Positions 25,800 through 35,900 of a stretch of DNA of 64,000 bases are shown one piece after another. Within the stretch, counting starts at the first letter, position 1, and each line of letters starts with the position of its first letter. Source of the DNA: Bradyrhizobium lablabi (GTDB lineage Bacteria; Pseudomonadota; Alphaproteobacteria; Rhizobiales; Xanthobacteraceae); contig NZ_JAFCJK010000001.1 in NCBI RefSeq assembly GCF_018131005.1, positions 434,001 through 498,000 of the forward strand, in the 5' to 3' direction. Position numbers and translations under genes: made by a program. The notes below the pieces were generated by a model. It was not told the origin of the DNA and did not search any database. It saw nothing but the letters and a program-made list of their open reading frames with translations.

Positions 25800-27308
25800 T
25801 CACGGCTCCACGGTGTCAGCCGGCCGCGGCTTGCGAAGAAAGAACACGAGCGGGCTCACGATGAGCATGGCGAACATCAGTATCTCGAACTGGTCGATGA
25901 CCGCGACGGTGGCCGCCTGGCGCGTAATCATGCCGTTCAGCGCGGCAAGGCCCGGCCTGCCGATCGAACCCGCGACATGAGCGGCAGCACGGTAGGGCGT
26001 GAGGTCCTTTGCGAGTGCCACATGTACCGCCTGCGTATTGGCGTAGAAGAAGATCTGGACCACGGCGATGCCAATCGTGCTGCCATAGAGGCGCGACAGG
26101 TTGATGAGCGCGCTGCCCTCCGGGCGGAGCCTGGGATCAAGCGTACCGAATGCAGCCCTGGCGAGGGCCGGAATCAACATGCCAAGACCAGCACCCTGGA
26201 GCAGGCCAGTCTCGACCACCGGCCGCCAATCCATCGCCGGTGAAAAGCCAAGCATCAGCCAATTGGCGTAGACCACCAGCGCCATTCCGCCCATCAGAAA
26301 CGGCCGGTAGTCGACCTGCGCCGGAACCAATCCTGTCAGCACCACCCCTCCCACGAGCGCCAGGCCGCGCGGAATGGTCATGTAGCCGGTGGTGTCGACG
26401 GGATAATCGAGCAATTCCTCCAGCATCGGGGACGTCAAAGCCAAGGTCGGCAGCAGCACGAAGCCAAGGGCGAAGGAGATAAGCGTCGAGAGGACAAGAT
26501 TGCGATCCCTGAACAGCGCCGTGCGTAGAAAATGCTCCTCGGTCGTCATCACGTGCACTATGAAAAGATAGAAGCCCAGGACCGAGGCGACCGCTTCAAC
26601 CCAGATTTCCGTCGAGGCGAACCATTCCAGGCGCTCGCCGCGATCAAGCAGCATTTGCAGCCCGATCATCCCGACAGAGAAGGTCGTCAAGCCGAAGAAG
26701 TCGAAGGGCTGGCCTCGCTCCGCCTTCTTCTCGCGGAGAGACAGCGCCATCGCCAGGAAGATGAAACCCGCCATCGGCAAGCTAAAATAGAAGATTGAAG
26801 GCCAGCCGTGGTATTCGCTGAGCCAGCCGCCAATGGCGGGTCCGGTACTGATGCCGAGCAGGGAGCACACCGTCCATCCCAGACTCATACGCGCATGCCG
26901 CGCCGGCGGCGTCACCTCAAGCAGGATCGCCAGGGAAAGCGGCGCGAGGGGGCCGCTCGCCGCTCCCTGGAGAATCCGGGCGAGCACGAATTGGATGGAG
27001 GTCGTCGCCAGTGTGACCAGCATCAGACCGACCGCGAAGACCGCGAGGGCGACCTGATAAACTGCCTTTCGGCCATAACGTCCGGCGAGCCACTGCGTTA
27101 TCGACATGGCCACTGCGCTCGCAGCGATATACGAGGAGAATATCCACCCGACCTCGTCATTGGCCATCGATAGTGTCGCTTGAATATGCGGCAGGGCTGC
27201 ATTCGGGACGGAAATATTGACGGCCTGCATGTAGGTAGCCAAGAGGGCCGCCAGCGAGATCGCGTGACGGCCACCGGCCGCGGCCGGCGATGGAACGGAG
27301 ATGCTCAT
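25800..27308 (-). CDS. MFS multidrug efflux transporter, DHA2/EmrB-type
   Basis: A 502-residue inner-membrane protein with about 14 TM helices. It opens SLAALLATYMQAVNISVPNA, has the motif-A-like WLAGRYGRKAVYQ and the antiporter motif-C-like GISTGPAIGGWLS. This is the proton-driven drug-efflux partner of an EmrA-type adaptor. It overlaps the adaptor gene by 4 bases (27305-27308), so they are translationally coupled. Likely controlled by the divergent TetR protein at 28596. Confidence 0.88.
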   Translation of the reverse strand: MSISVPSPAAAGGRHAISLAALLATYMQAVNISVPNAALPHIQATLSMANDEVGWIFSSYIAASAVAMSITQWLAGRYGRKAVYQVALAVFAVGLMLVTLATTSIQFVLARILQGAASGPLAPLSLAILLEVTPPARHARMSLGWTVCSLLGISTGPAIGGWLSEYHGWPSIFYFSLPMAGFIFLAMALSLREKKAERGQPFDFFGLTTFSVGMIGLQMLLDRGERLEWFASTEIWVEAVASVLGFYLFIVHVMTTEEHFLRTALFRDRNLVLSTLISFALGFVLLPTLALTSPMLEELLDYPVDTTGYMTIPRGLALVGGVVLTGLVPAQVDYRPFLMGGMALVVYANWLMLGFSPAMDWRPVVETGLLQGAGLGMLIPALARAAFGTLDPRLRPEGSALINLSRLYGSTIGIAVVQIFFYANTQAVHVALAKDLTPYRAAAHVAGSIGRPGLAALNGMITRQAATVAVIDQFEILMFAMLIVSPLVFFLRKPRPADTVEP

Positions 27309-28450
27309 TTGACCTCCGTCGCGAGCGCGGGCTGAAGCAGATGCCGCCAGGTCCGGCGATAGCCCGTATCGACCCGCGCAGTCACGCTGATGCCCGAGAA
27401 CAGCGGCCGATTCGCATTGATATCATCGAGCTCGAGGCGTACCGGCAGACGCTGCACGACCTTGACCCAATTCCCGGTCGCATTCTCGGGCGGCAGGACC
27501 GAGAAGTCCGATCCGGTCCCGGGGCTCATGCTGACGATGTGTGCCCCGAACGTTCGATCCGGATAGGCATCGACATCGATCGTTGCCCTCTGGCCTGGAC
27601 GCATGTGGGTCAGCCCGGTTTCGCGAAAATTCGCCTCGATCCAGACGTGCCGGCTCGACAGCAGCGAAAACGCCGGCGCTCCGGCGTTGACGAAGCTGCC
27701 GATCTGGAGGTCGTCGACCCTTGTCACGATGCCGTCGTCGGGAGCCGTCACCGTCGCGTAGGAGAGATCAAGCCGCGCGCGGTCGAGCTGGGCCTTGGCT
27801 GCGCGGACCGTCGGATGGCGATCGACATCGATATCCGGATCGCCATTGAGGGCAACTATCGTGTTGGCGATCTGCTCCTCTGTCGACGCGATGCGCTGAC
27901 GCGCGACCTTGAGGTTCGTCTCCGCTCGCTCGTAGACCGCGCGCGGAGTAAAATCGGAGGCGACGAGCATCTTCTTGCGATCAAATTCGCGCTCGTCATA
28001 GGCAGCCGATTCCTTTGCCGATTGCAGCTCAGCCTGTTGCTGGCGGTAGGTCGCTTTGAGCGAGTCTATCTGCAGGCGTGCACTGCCGAGCCGGGCCTCC
28101 GCCTGCTCGACAGCGATCTGATAAGGCTCCGGATCGATTCGGAACAGGACCTGGCCCTGCCGGACCCGCTCATTGTCCCGCACTGCGATTTCAACCGCCT
28201 GACCGGAGACGCGGGCGTTGATGGTCACCTTCGCTGCGCGGACGAACGCATCGTCGGTTGAGACGTATTGCTCCCGGGCGAGATAGACGGAGGTGCCGAA
28301 TGCTGCCACGACGATCGGCAACACGAGCATCAGGGGCCGGCGCAGCCGTTTCACCAGCCCCGGCCCGAACCATTGGGTCGCGGCCATGTGCTTACGAAGG
28401 CTCTTGCCATCACCCGTCCAGCCCGCGATTGGCGCAAAATTGAAACTCAT
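27305..28450 (-). CDS. HlyD/EmrA-family membrane fusion protein
   Basis: A 381-residue periplasmic adaptor. One N-terminal TM (LMLVLPIVVAAFGTSVYLA) precedes the hallmark YVSTDDAFVRA, a lipoyl-like half (QGQVLFRIDPEPYQ), a long coiled coil (about 100-190) and a second lipoyl/beta-barrel part (APDDGIVTRV). It links the MFS pump to an outer-membrane channel not encoded here. First gene of the operon, reading away from the TetR gene across 145 bp with three repeated sites. Confidence 0.88.
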   Translation of the reverse strand: MSFNFAPIAGWTGDGKSLRKHMAATQWFGPGLVKRLRRPLMLVLPIVVAAFGTSVYLAREQYVSTDDAFVRAAKVTINARVSGQAVEIAVRDNERVRQGQVLFRIDPEPYQIAVEQAEARLGSARLQIDSLKATYRQQQAELQSAKESAAYDEREFDRKKMLVASDFTPRAVYERAETNLKVARQRIASTEEQIANTIVALNGDPDIDVDRHPTVRAAKAQLDRARLDLSYATVTAPDDGIVTRVDDLQIGSFVNAGAPAFSLLSSRHVWIEANFRETGLTHMRPGQRATIDVDAYPDRTFGAHIVSMSPGTGSDFSVLPPENATGNWVKVVQRLPVRLELDDINANRPLFSGISVTARVDTGYRRTWRHLLQPALATEVK

Positions 28451-28477
28451 CGAAAGGCCTGTCTTTATCCATTTCTC

Positions 28478-28572
28478 TAACGATCGTTACAAATACTATT
28501 CTCCGGCTCTGCAATCAAGACGCCGCTCTATTGATTTTTATAACGATGCATACAAATATTGGTAACGATGCA
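28478..28572. promoter_or_regulatory. Operator cluster: repeated TAACGAT sites
   Basis: TAACGATCGTTA (28478-28489) is a perfect 12-bp palindrome. The 18-base TAACGATCGTTACAAATA (28478-28495) recurs with three changes as TAACGATGCATACAAATA at 28541-28558, and TAACGATGCA again at 28563-28572. The three sites span the divergent efflux/TetR promoters and are probably bound by that TetR protein. Confidence 0.65.
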
Positions 28573-28595
28573 CCGCAACGGAGGTTTCTGACGAT

Positions 28596-29228
28596 ATGGC
28601 GCGAAAAAGCACCGAAACGGGTCCGGCGCGTCGAGGGCGGCCACCCGCCTACGACGCACAAATAGCCCTCAAAAAGGCGACCGAGACGTTCTGGAAGACC
28701 GGCTACTCCGGCACATCCTTGGACAAGGTGGCGGCCGCGACCGGCATGAGCCCGCCGAGCCTCTATGCGGCCTTCGGCAACAAACACGCGCTCTATCTAG
28801 AGGCACTCGCCCGCTATTGGGAGACCAGCCTTGCGGCAACGCGTGAGGCACTCGCAGGGGACCATCCCTTGGATGAAGCGCTGATGCGCGCCTACGACGC
28901 GGCACTGTCCATCTACTTTTCCGGCAAGGGACACGCGCGCGGCTGCTTTGTGATCGGCACCGCCGTAACCGAGGTCGCGGAAGATGCAGCGATCCGGAGC
29001 AGTGTAGCGGCGGGACTACGCACGATCGACGCTGATTTCGAAGCCCGTTTCCGCCTCGCGCAAGAGAAGGGCGAACTGGGGCGCGGCGCGGATCCAGCGG
29101 CGCTCGCGGTCCTCGCGTCAGCCACCATGCATACCATCGCCATCCGTGCGCGCGCCGGCGCCCGCCGTGCCGAGCTAAGGGCGATTGCCCGAAAAGCGGT
29201 GGATGTGATTTGCTGCTGTACGAATTGA
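28596..29228 (+). CDS. TetR/AcrR-family transcriptional regulator
   Basis: A 210-residue repressor. The N-terminal helix-turn-helix reads GTSLDKVAAATGMSPPSLYAAFGNKHALYLEAL, a textbook TetR HTH (recognition helix around SPPSLYAAF). The C-terminal ligand domain includes ARGCFVIGTAVTE. It is divergent from the EmrAB-like operon with operator-like repeats between them, so it probably represses that pump and itself until a toxic ligand binds. It ends CCCTN, an unusual cysteine run. Confidence 0.88.
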   Translation: MARKSTETGPARRGRPPAYDAQIALKKATETFWKTGYSGTSLDKVAAATGMSPPSLYAAFGNKHALYLEALARYWETSLAATREALAGDHPLDEALMRAYDAALSIYFSGKGHARGCFVIGTAVTEVAEDAAIRSSVAAGLRTIDADFEARFRLAQEKGELGRGADPAALAVLASATMHTIAIRARAGARRAELRAIARKAVDVICCCTN

Positions 29229-29298
29229 GCCAGTTGCTTGGTGAGCGTCGAGCCAAATCGAGTGCAGTAAGCGAAGCGGATGCAGGCTCGCGAAGACT

Positions 29299-30246
29299 CT
29301 AGTTCGCCCCGCCCGCCGAATCGTCGAGCGCCTTGAAGGCTTCCTCGAGTTGCGGAGAGATTGCGACGTTGAGCTTTTCGCCGGTCGGCAATCGCGAGAT
29401 GAACCACTTGTTGTAGAGCGGAACGATGTCGCGGTTCGAGGCGAGCTTGCGGAAGGTGCGCTCGACCACGTCTTTCATCTGCGGCTCGCCCTTGCGGTAC
29501 ATGATGCCGTAGGGATCGTAGGACAGATAATCGCCGGTGACGCGGAACTTGTCCTGCGATTTGTGCCGCGCGATGAGGCCGTAGAGCAGGATGTCATCGG
29601 TCGCGAAAGCGTCGGCCTTGCCGTCCGCCAGCATCTGGTACGACTGCTCGTGATCGGGCGAGGTAACGATGTTGAGCCCGAGCGAGAACTTCTTGTCGAC
29701 ACTATGCATCGCCTGCTCGTTGGTGGTGCCTTTGGTCACCACAACGGTCTTGCCCTTGAGATCGGTCACCGCGGTGACTCCAGATGCCTTCGGCACCATC
29801 AGCTTGGTGCCGGCCACGAACATCAACGGCGAGAATGCGACCTGCTTCGCGCGCTCTGAATTCGCCGTGGTGGATCCGCATTCGAGATCGATCTTGTTCT
29901 GCACGACCGCCGGAATGCGGTCGTCCGAGGTGACCTTGACATAGTCGACCTTGAGATCGGCGTCATCGACCTCGACACCGATCTCCTCGACGATCGCCTC
30001 GCACAATTCGAGGCTGTAACCGATCGGCCGGTTGGAATGGTCGAGGAACGAGAACGGCGGCGAGCTCTCGCGATAGCCGAGCCGCACGGTATGGGTAGCC
30101 TTGATATTGGCAAGCGTGGGGCTCAACCCCTCGTTGCCGGCCGTCTGAGCGAGAGCCGGTGCTGTGAGCAGCAGGCATGCTGCCAGCAGACATGCTGACA
30201 GCGCCCGGCCTTCAGCCCGTACCGGCCTCCATCGGGCGCGATGCAT
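29299..30246 (-). CDS. Periplasmic amino-acid-binding protein (GltI-like)
   Basis: A 315-residue SBP_bac_3 family binding protein with a Sec signal (ACLLAACLLLTAPALAQ). VRLGYRESSPPFSFLD opens lobe I, RIPAVVQNKIDLECGSTT holds ligand contacts, and the second lobe shows GKTVVVTKGTTNEQ. It resembles the glutamate/aspartate binding proteins. It lies only 12 bp downstream of a DAACS symporter gene, and there is no ABC permease or ATPase with it. It may deliver ligand to an ABC system elsewhere or act with the symporter; the latter would be unusual. Confidence 0.83.
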   Translation of the reverse strand: MHRARWRPVRAEGRALSACLLAACLLLTAPALAQTAGNEGLSPTLANIKATHTVRLGYRESSPPFSFLDHSNRPIGYSLELCEAIVEEIGVEVDDADLKVDYVKVTSDDRIPAVVQNKIDLECGSTTANSERAKQVAFSPLMFVAGTKLMVPKASGVTAVTDLKGKTVVVTKGTTNEQAMHSVDKKFSLGLNIVTSPDHEQSYQMLADGKADAFATDDILLYGLIARHKSQDKFRVTGDYLSYDPYGIMYRKGEPQMKDVVERTFRKLASNRDIVPLYNKWFISRLPTGEKLNVAISPQLEEAFKALDDSAGGAN

Positions 30247-30258
30247 GCGTCCCTCCCG

Positions 30259-31548
30259 TCAATGGCCGGCCATCACGGCACCGGGCACCGCATCCGATGG
30301 CACGGCGTCGTCGGGCCCGAGCTCGTGCTCGGGCTTCAGCTCGCCCTCCCACTTTGCGACCACGGCCGTCGCCAGCGAGTTACCGATCACGTTGGTTGCG
30401 CTGCGCCCCATATCGAGGAAGGTGTCGATGCCCATGATCATCAACAGACCAGCCTCCGGAATGCCGAACTGGGCAAGCGTGGACGCGATCACCACCAGCG
30501 ACGCGCGCGGCACGCCGGCGACCCCTTTCGAGGTGATCATCAGGGTTGCAAGCATCGCGAGCTGCGTGCCGAGCGACATATCGATGTGGTAGGTCTGCGC
30601 GATGAAGACGCTCGCGAAAGTGCAGTACATCATCGTGCCGTCGAGGTTGAACGAATAGCCGAGCGGCAGCACGAAGGCCGAGATCCGCGACGAGGCGCCG
30701 AAGCGGTTGAGGCCCTCGAGCGTTTTTGGATAGGCCGCCTCCGACGACGCGGTCGAGAACGCAATCATCAAGGGCTCGCGGATCAGCCGCAACAGATGGG
30801 CGTAACGCGGGCCGATCACGATGAAGCCGACCACGACCAGGATCCCCCACAGGATCAGGAGCGCGAGATAGAAACCGCCCATGAACACGACGAGCTTCCA
30901 GAGCACGCCGAGACCGTTCCTGGAGACGGTCGCCATGATCGCCGCCCACACCGCGAGCGGCGCGAACAGCATCACATAGCCGGTGACCTTCAGCATGATA
31001 TGGGCGAGGTCGTCGATCAGGCTCATGATCGGCTTCGCTCTTTCAGGCATGGCGCCGAGCGCCACCGCGAAGAACACCGCGAACACCACGATCTGCAGGA
31101 TCTCGTTCTGCGCCATGGCATCCGCAATCGAGGTCGGAACGAGATGGATCAGGAATTTCTCGAAGGAAAACGCCGACACCGGCAGCCCCGTCGATTGCGC
31201 CTTGTCGGGCAGCGTGCCCGGGAAGTTGGCGCCGGGCTGCAGCAGGTTGACCATCACGAGGCCGAGCAGCAGCGAGACAAAGGAGGCTGAGACGAACCAG
31301 CCCATGGTCTTGGCGAAGATTCGCCCGAGCCGGGCGCCGCTTCCCATATGAGCGATGCCGCCGACGAGAGTTGCAAAGACCAGCGGCGCGATGATCATCT
31401 TGATCAGGCGCAGGAACAACATCGCGACCAGGTTTACGTCCGCTGCGATTTCAGCGCGGCTGTCGGGAAGGAAGTTGAAGACAAGCGTGCCCATCACGAT
31501 GCCCAGAACCATCGCGATCAGGATGTACTGCGTGAACCTGTTGGACAT
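30259..31548 (-). CDS. Dicarboxylate/amino acid:cation symporter (DAACS, GltP/DctA-type)
   Basis: A 429-residue inner-membrane carrier. The serine-rich re-entrant hairpin is AFSTASSEAAYP, the TM7 motif NLDGTMMY and the TM8 region NVIGNSLATAV, all marks of the glutamate/dicarboxylate:cation family. It carries out Na+- or H+-coupled uptake of glutamate, aspartate or C4-dicarboxylates. First gene of a two-gene unit with the downstream binding protein. The 215 bp upstream, shared with the divergent CurA-like gene, contain both promoters. Confidence 0.9.
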   Translation of the reverse strand: MSNRFTQYILIAMVLGIVMGTLVFNFLPDSRAEIAADVNLVAMLFLRLIKMIIAPLVFATLVGGIAHMGSGARLGRIFAKTMGWFVSASFVSLLLGLVMVNLLQPGANFPGTLPDKAQSTGLPVSAFSFEKFLIHLVPTSIADAMAQNEILQIVVFAVFFAVALGAMPERAKPIMSLIDDLAHIMLKVTGYVMLFAPLAVWAAIMATVSRNGLGVLWKLVVFMGGFYLALLILWGILVVVGFIVIGPRYAHLLRLIREPLMIAFSTASSEAAYPKTLEGLNRFGASSRISAFVLPLGYSFNLDGTMMYCTFASVFIAQTYHIDMSLGTQLAMLATLMITSKGVAGVPRASLVVIASTLAQFGIPEAGLLMIMGIDTFLDMGRSATNVIGNSLATAVVAKWEGELKPEHELGPDDAVPSDAVPGAVMAGH

Positions 31549-31762
31549 TTCCTACCCCCATCAGTTCCGGCAAGCGCGAGTGTGGCAGATTTGTGTGCCT
31601 ATGCAACACGCTTGCGGTGCGGCAGGATTTTGCCGCAACGTGCCCGTTGTGGAATGCCAGCACGAGGACTACCGTTCACGCAGCGCACAATGTGTGCAAC
31701 CGCGCGCGCACGACGCGGTCAAATTGCATCGTGAATGATCACGGCCGAGGGGAGAGATCGCC

Positions 31763-32764
31763 ATGAACGACACCGTCAATCGCCAGATCCTGCTTGTGGA
31801 AAAGCCGACCGACAAGCTCGGCCCTGAACATTTCAAACTGACCAAGGGCGCGATCCCCGAGCCGAAGGACGGCGAGGCGCTGGTGCGAACGCGCTACATC
31901 TCGCTCGACGCCGCCAACCGCGCCTGGATGCACGGTGCGACCTATCGCGCCGCGGTCGAAGCCAACACGGTGATGGCCGGAGGCAGCATCGCCGAAGTGG
32001 TGTCGTCGAAGGCGCCCGGCCTGAGCGCCGGCGACCTCGTGTTCGGCGACACCGGCTGGCAGGACTATGCCGCGGTGCCGGCCAAGCACCTTTCCAGGAT
32101 GCCGAAGCTCGAGCCGATGACGCATCTGCTCAGCGTCTACGGTATCGCGGGGCTGACCGCCTATTTCGGTCTGCTCCATGTCGGCAAGCCGAAGGAGGGC
32201 GAGACCGTGGTGGTCTCGGCCGCCGCCGGCTCGGTCGGCTCGATCGTCGGGCAGATCGCAAAGATCAAGGGCTGCCATGTCGTCGGCATCGCCGGCGGCA
32301 AGGACAAGTGCCACTGGCTGACCGGTGAGCTCGGCTTCGATGCCGCGGTCGACTACAAGGACGGTGCCGCCTACAAGGCGCTGCGCGCCGCAGCGCCCAA
32401 GGGCATCGACGTCTATTTCGACAATGTCGGCGGCGATATCCTCGAGGCGTGCCTTGCGCAGATGAATAATCGCGGCCGCATTGCCTGCTGCGGCGCGATC
32501 TCGCAATATGACGGCGTCCCCTCCGCCCACGGCCCGCGCGGCGTGCCCGGCCTGATCGTGGTGAAGCGGCTCATCATGCAGGGCTTCATCGTGATGGACT
32601 ACATGGATCAGCGCGACGCGGCGCTTGCCGACCTGCAGTCCTGGGTCGCCTCAGGCAGGTTGAAGGTGCAGGAGGACGTGATCGACGGGCTCGAGAACAC
32701 GCCAAAGGCGCTGATCGGGCTCCTGGCCGGCGAGAACCGCGGCAAGCGCATGGTGAAGGTGTGA
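31763..32764 (+). CDS. NADP-dependent oxidoreductase, CurA/leukotriene-B4-dehydrogenase type
   Basis: A 333-residue MDR enzyme with a GAGGGGAG Shine-Dalgarno before the ATG. An N-terminal oxidoreductase domain (VRTRYISLDAANRAWM) is followed by VVSAAAGSVGSIVGQIAK and YFDNVGGDILEACLAQMNN, the signature of the CurA/prostaglandin-reductase group that reduces alpha,beta-unsaturated ketones with NADPH. No zinc ligands. It is convergent with the RND operon across a hairpin-rich gap. Confidence 0.87.
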   Translation: MNDTVNRQILLVEKPTDKLGPEHFKLTKGAIPEPKDGEALVRTRYISLDAANRAWMHGATYRAAVEANTVMAGGSIAEVVSSKAPGLSAGDLVFGDTGWQDYAAVPAKHLSRMPKLEPMTHLLSVYGIAGLTAYFGLLHVGKPKEGETVVVSAAAGSVGSIVGQIAKIKGCHVVGIAGGKDKCHWLTGELGFDAAVDYKDGAAYKALRAAAPKGIDVYFDNVGGDILEACLAQMNNRGRIACCGAISQYDGVPSAHGPRGVPGLIVVKRLIMQGFIVMDYMDQRDAALADLQSWVASGRLKVQEDVIDGLENTPKALIGLLAGENRGKRMVKV

Positions 32765-32887
32765 CGCGAAAGCGCTGTTAGTCCCGTCATCCCCGCGCAA
32801 CGGCTCTTCCGTTGTCGCTGGAGGAGCGCGGAACGCGCGTCACGAAGGATGCATGGCCCGGCCTGGGGACCGTTCGCCCTTCGGGAC

Positions 32888-32902
32888 GGCCGCTTCGCGG
32901 CC
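32888..32902. terminator. Hairpin GGCCGCTTCGCGGCC between convergent genes
   Basis: Six-bp perfect GC stem with a 3-base loop, preceded by a second short hairpin, in the 173-bp gap between the CurA-like gene and the RND permease. It could serve as terminator for both, though no T-run follows; it resembles a dispersed repeat sequence of this group. Confidence 0.4.
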
Positions 32903-32937
32903 CCCTCTGGGTAACGGGGATAGATCGTCCGCGCGGT

Positions 32938-35900
32938 CTAACGCACCGTGCCCGGCGCCTGCGCCGCACGTGGCTCCGCCGTCTTGCCCTTCCTCGCCTT
33001 GCGCCAGTTCTCAAAGCTCTGCACCACGACGAAGAAGGCCGGCACGAACAGCACGGCAAGGCAGGTCGAGGCGATCATGCCGGAGAACACGGTGATGCCG
33101 ATCGACTTGCGGGCGTTGGCCCCGGCGCCGGTCGCGATCACCAGCGGCAGCACCCCGAGAATGAAGGCGAACGACGTCATCAGGATCGGCCGGAAGCGAG
33201 CGCGCGCCGCATCGATGGCGGACTCCATCACCGTGCGGCCGTCCCGCAGGTGACGCTCCAGCGCCACCTCGACGATCAGGATCGCGTTCTTGGCTGACAG
33301 CGCGACCAGGAGGATGATGCCGATCTGGGTGTAGAGATTGTTGTCGATCCTCAGCGACGTCAGCACCAGCGTCGGGCCGAGCAGCGACAGCGGCACGGCC
33401 AGGATCACGGAGATAGGCGCGTACCAGCTCTCATATTGTCCTGCGAGCACGAGATAGACGAGGAGCAGCGCGAGGGCGAACACGTAGTAGATCTGCCCGC
33501 CGACCTCCTTCTCCTGATACGACATCGCCGTCCAATCAAAGCCCATGCCTGGCGGCAGGGTTTTCGCGGCGATCTCCTCCATCAGTCTCATCGACTGGCC
33601 GGAGCTGTAGCCCGCCGCCGGCAGGCCGATGACGGTCGCGGACGGATAGAGATTGTATAGGCTGATCAGCGACGGGCCGACCGACGGTGTGATCTTGGCG
33701 ACCGTGCCAAGCGGGACCATGTCGCCATTGCTGTTGCGGACCATCATGTTCTCGATGTCCCGCAGGGTCAGCCGATACTGCGCATCGGCCTGGGTGTAGA
33801 CCTGGAAGGTGCGGCCGAACTTGTTGAACTGGTTGACGTAGCTCGCGCCTACGTAGGACGACAGCGTCGAGAATATCTGGTCGGTGGTGACGTGCAGGGT
33901 CTGTGTCTTGATACGATCGACCTGGATGTCATATTGCGGCACCAGCGAACGGAACGACGACGAGACGCGCTGCAGCGCGCTCTGCGTCTGCGCATTGGCG
34001 ACGACGGCGCCGGTGACCGCCTGCAGCTTGTTATAATCGGCATTGCCGTCACGCAGCTCGACCTGCATGGCAAAGCCGGCGGCGTTGCCGATGCCCTGGA
34101 TCGGCGGCGGCGGGATCACGAGGATGCGCGCCTGGTCGATCGCCGCGAGCTTGTCGTTGAGCCCGAACACCAGCGAGCGCAGATCCTCGCCGGGTCCGCG
34201 CGCGCTCCAGTCCTTGAGAATCAGATAGGCGACGCCGGCATTGGCAAGGCTCGACGAATTGTCGAGCGCGGAGATACCGGCGATCGAGACCACCTGCTCG
34301 ACGCCAGGCGTTTTGGCCGCGATCTCGGTCACCCGATCGAGCACGCTTTGAGTGCGATCGAGCGCTGCGCCGTCGGGCAATTGCACGGCGGCCAGCAGAT
34401 AGCCCTGGTCCTCGATCGGGATGAAGCCGGTGGGCACGCGCGACAGACCGTAGCCGGCGAGCCCAATCAGAAGCAACGCGATGAGGACCGAGGTCTTGGC
34501 GTGTCCGGCGATGCTGCCGATCAGCCTCGCATAACCGCGCTCGATGCGGTCATAGACTGCGTTGAAACCGCGGTAGAAGAAATTCCGCTGTTCGGGAGGC
34601 ACCGGGGGGCGCAGCCACAATGCGCACTGTGTCGGCTTCAGGGTCGCGGCGTTGATGGCACTGAGCAGCGCAGTCGCTGCGATCACCAGCGCGAATTGTG
34701 CATACATCCGCCCCGTGAGCCCTGGCAGGAAGGCGGCCGGCAGGAACACCGAGATCAGGACCAGCGTGATTCCGACGATCGGCGCGAACAATTCGTCCAT
34801 CGCCTTTATTGCGGCATCGTGCCCGGACATGCCGCGCTCGATATTATGCGCGGCGCCCTCGACCACGACGATGGCGTCGTCGACCACGATGCCGATCGCG
34901 AGCACGATTGCGAACAGCGTCGACAGGTTGATTGTGAAGCCGAGCGCGGCCATCGCCGCAAACGCGCCGATGATGGTGACCGGCACCGTGGTCGCGGGCA
35001 CCAGCATCGCGCGCCAGTCCTGCAGGAACACCAGAATCACGACGAGGACCAGCAGGCCGGCCTCGATCAGCGTCTTGTAGACCTCGTCGATCGAGGCGTT
35101 GACGAATTTGGTGGTGTCGAATGGCGTGTCGTATCTGATGTCCTGCGGGAACTGCCTGGCGAGTTCCGCCATCTTCCTCTCGACGGCGCGTTGAACCTCG
35201 AGCGCGTTGGCGCCGGGCGACTGGAACACGCCGATGCCGGTCGCAGGCTTCTGGTTCAGCGAAAAGATCTGGCTGTAGGTCTGCGCGCCGAGTTCCACCC
35301 AGCCGACGTCGCGGACGCGCGTGACATCGCCGACATTGCCGGTCTTGACGATGATATTCTCGAACTGGCCCGGCTCGTCGAGCCGGCCGTTGACGTTCAG
35401 CGTATACTGGAATGCCTGCCCTGGCGGCGTCGGCGGAGCGCCAACCTGGCCGGCGGTGACCTGCTGGCTCTGTTGCTGGATCGCCTGTATGACGTCCTGC
35501 GGCATCAGCCCACGCGCATACAGCTTGTTCGGATCGAGCCAAACGCGCATCGAATATTGCCCCGCGCCGAACACCGTGACGTTGCCGACGCCCGGCAGTC
35601 GCGATAACTCGTCGCGGATGTTGATGGTCGCGTAGTTCGACAGGAACAGGCTGTCGTAGGTCCTGTTCGGCGAGGTCAGCGTCACGAACAGCAGGATCGA
35701 GGTCGATCTCTTCTGGACCGTCACGCCCTGGCTCTGCACCGACGTCGGCAATTGCGACAGCGCGCTGGAGACGCGGTTCTGCACCAGCACCTGCGCGAAG
35801 TTGAGATCGGTGCCGATCTTGAACGTCACCGTCAGCGTGTAGGTGCCGTCGGCGCCGCTATAGGACTGCATGTAGAGCATGTCCTCGACGCCGTTGACCT

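Noticed and set aside
33892..35607. 571-codon open frame opposite the RND permease
   Set aside because: It is Arg/Asp/His-rich low-complexity sequence, the usual antisense shadow of a high-GC gene; the AcrB-type frame on the other strand has all family motifs.
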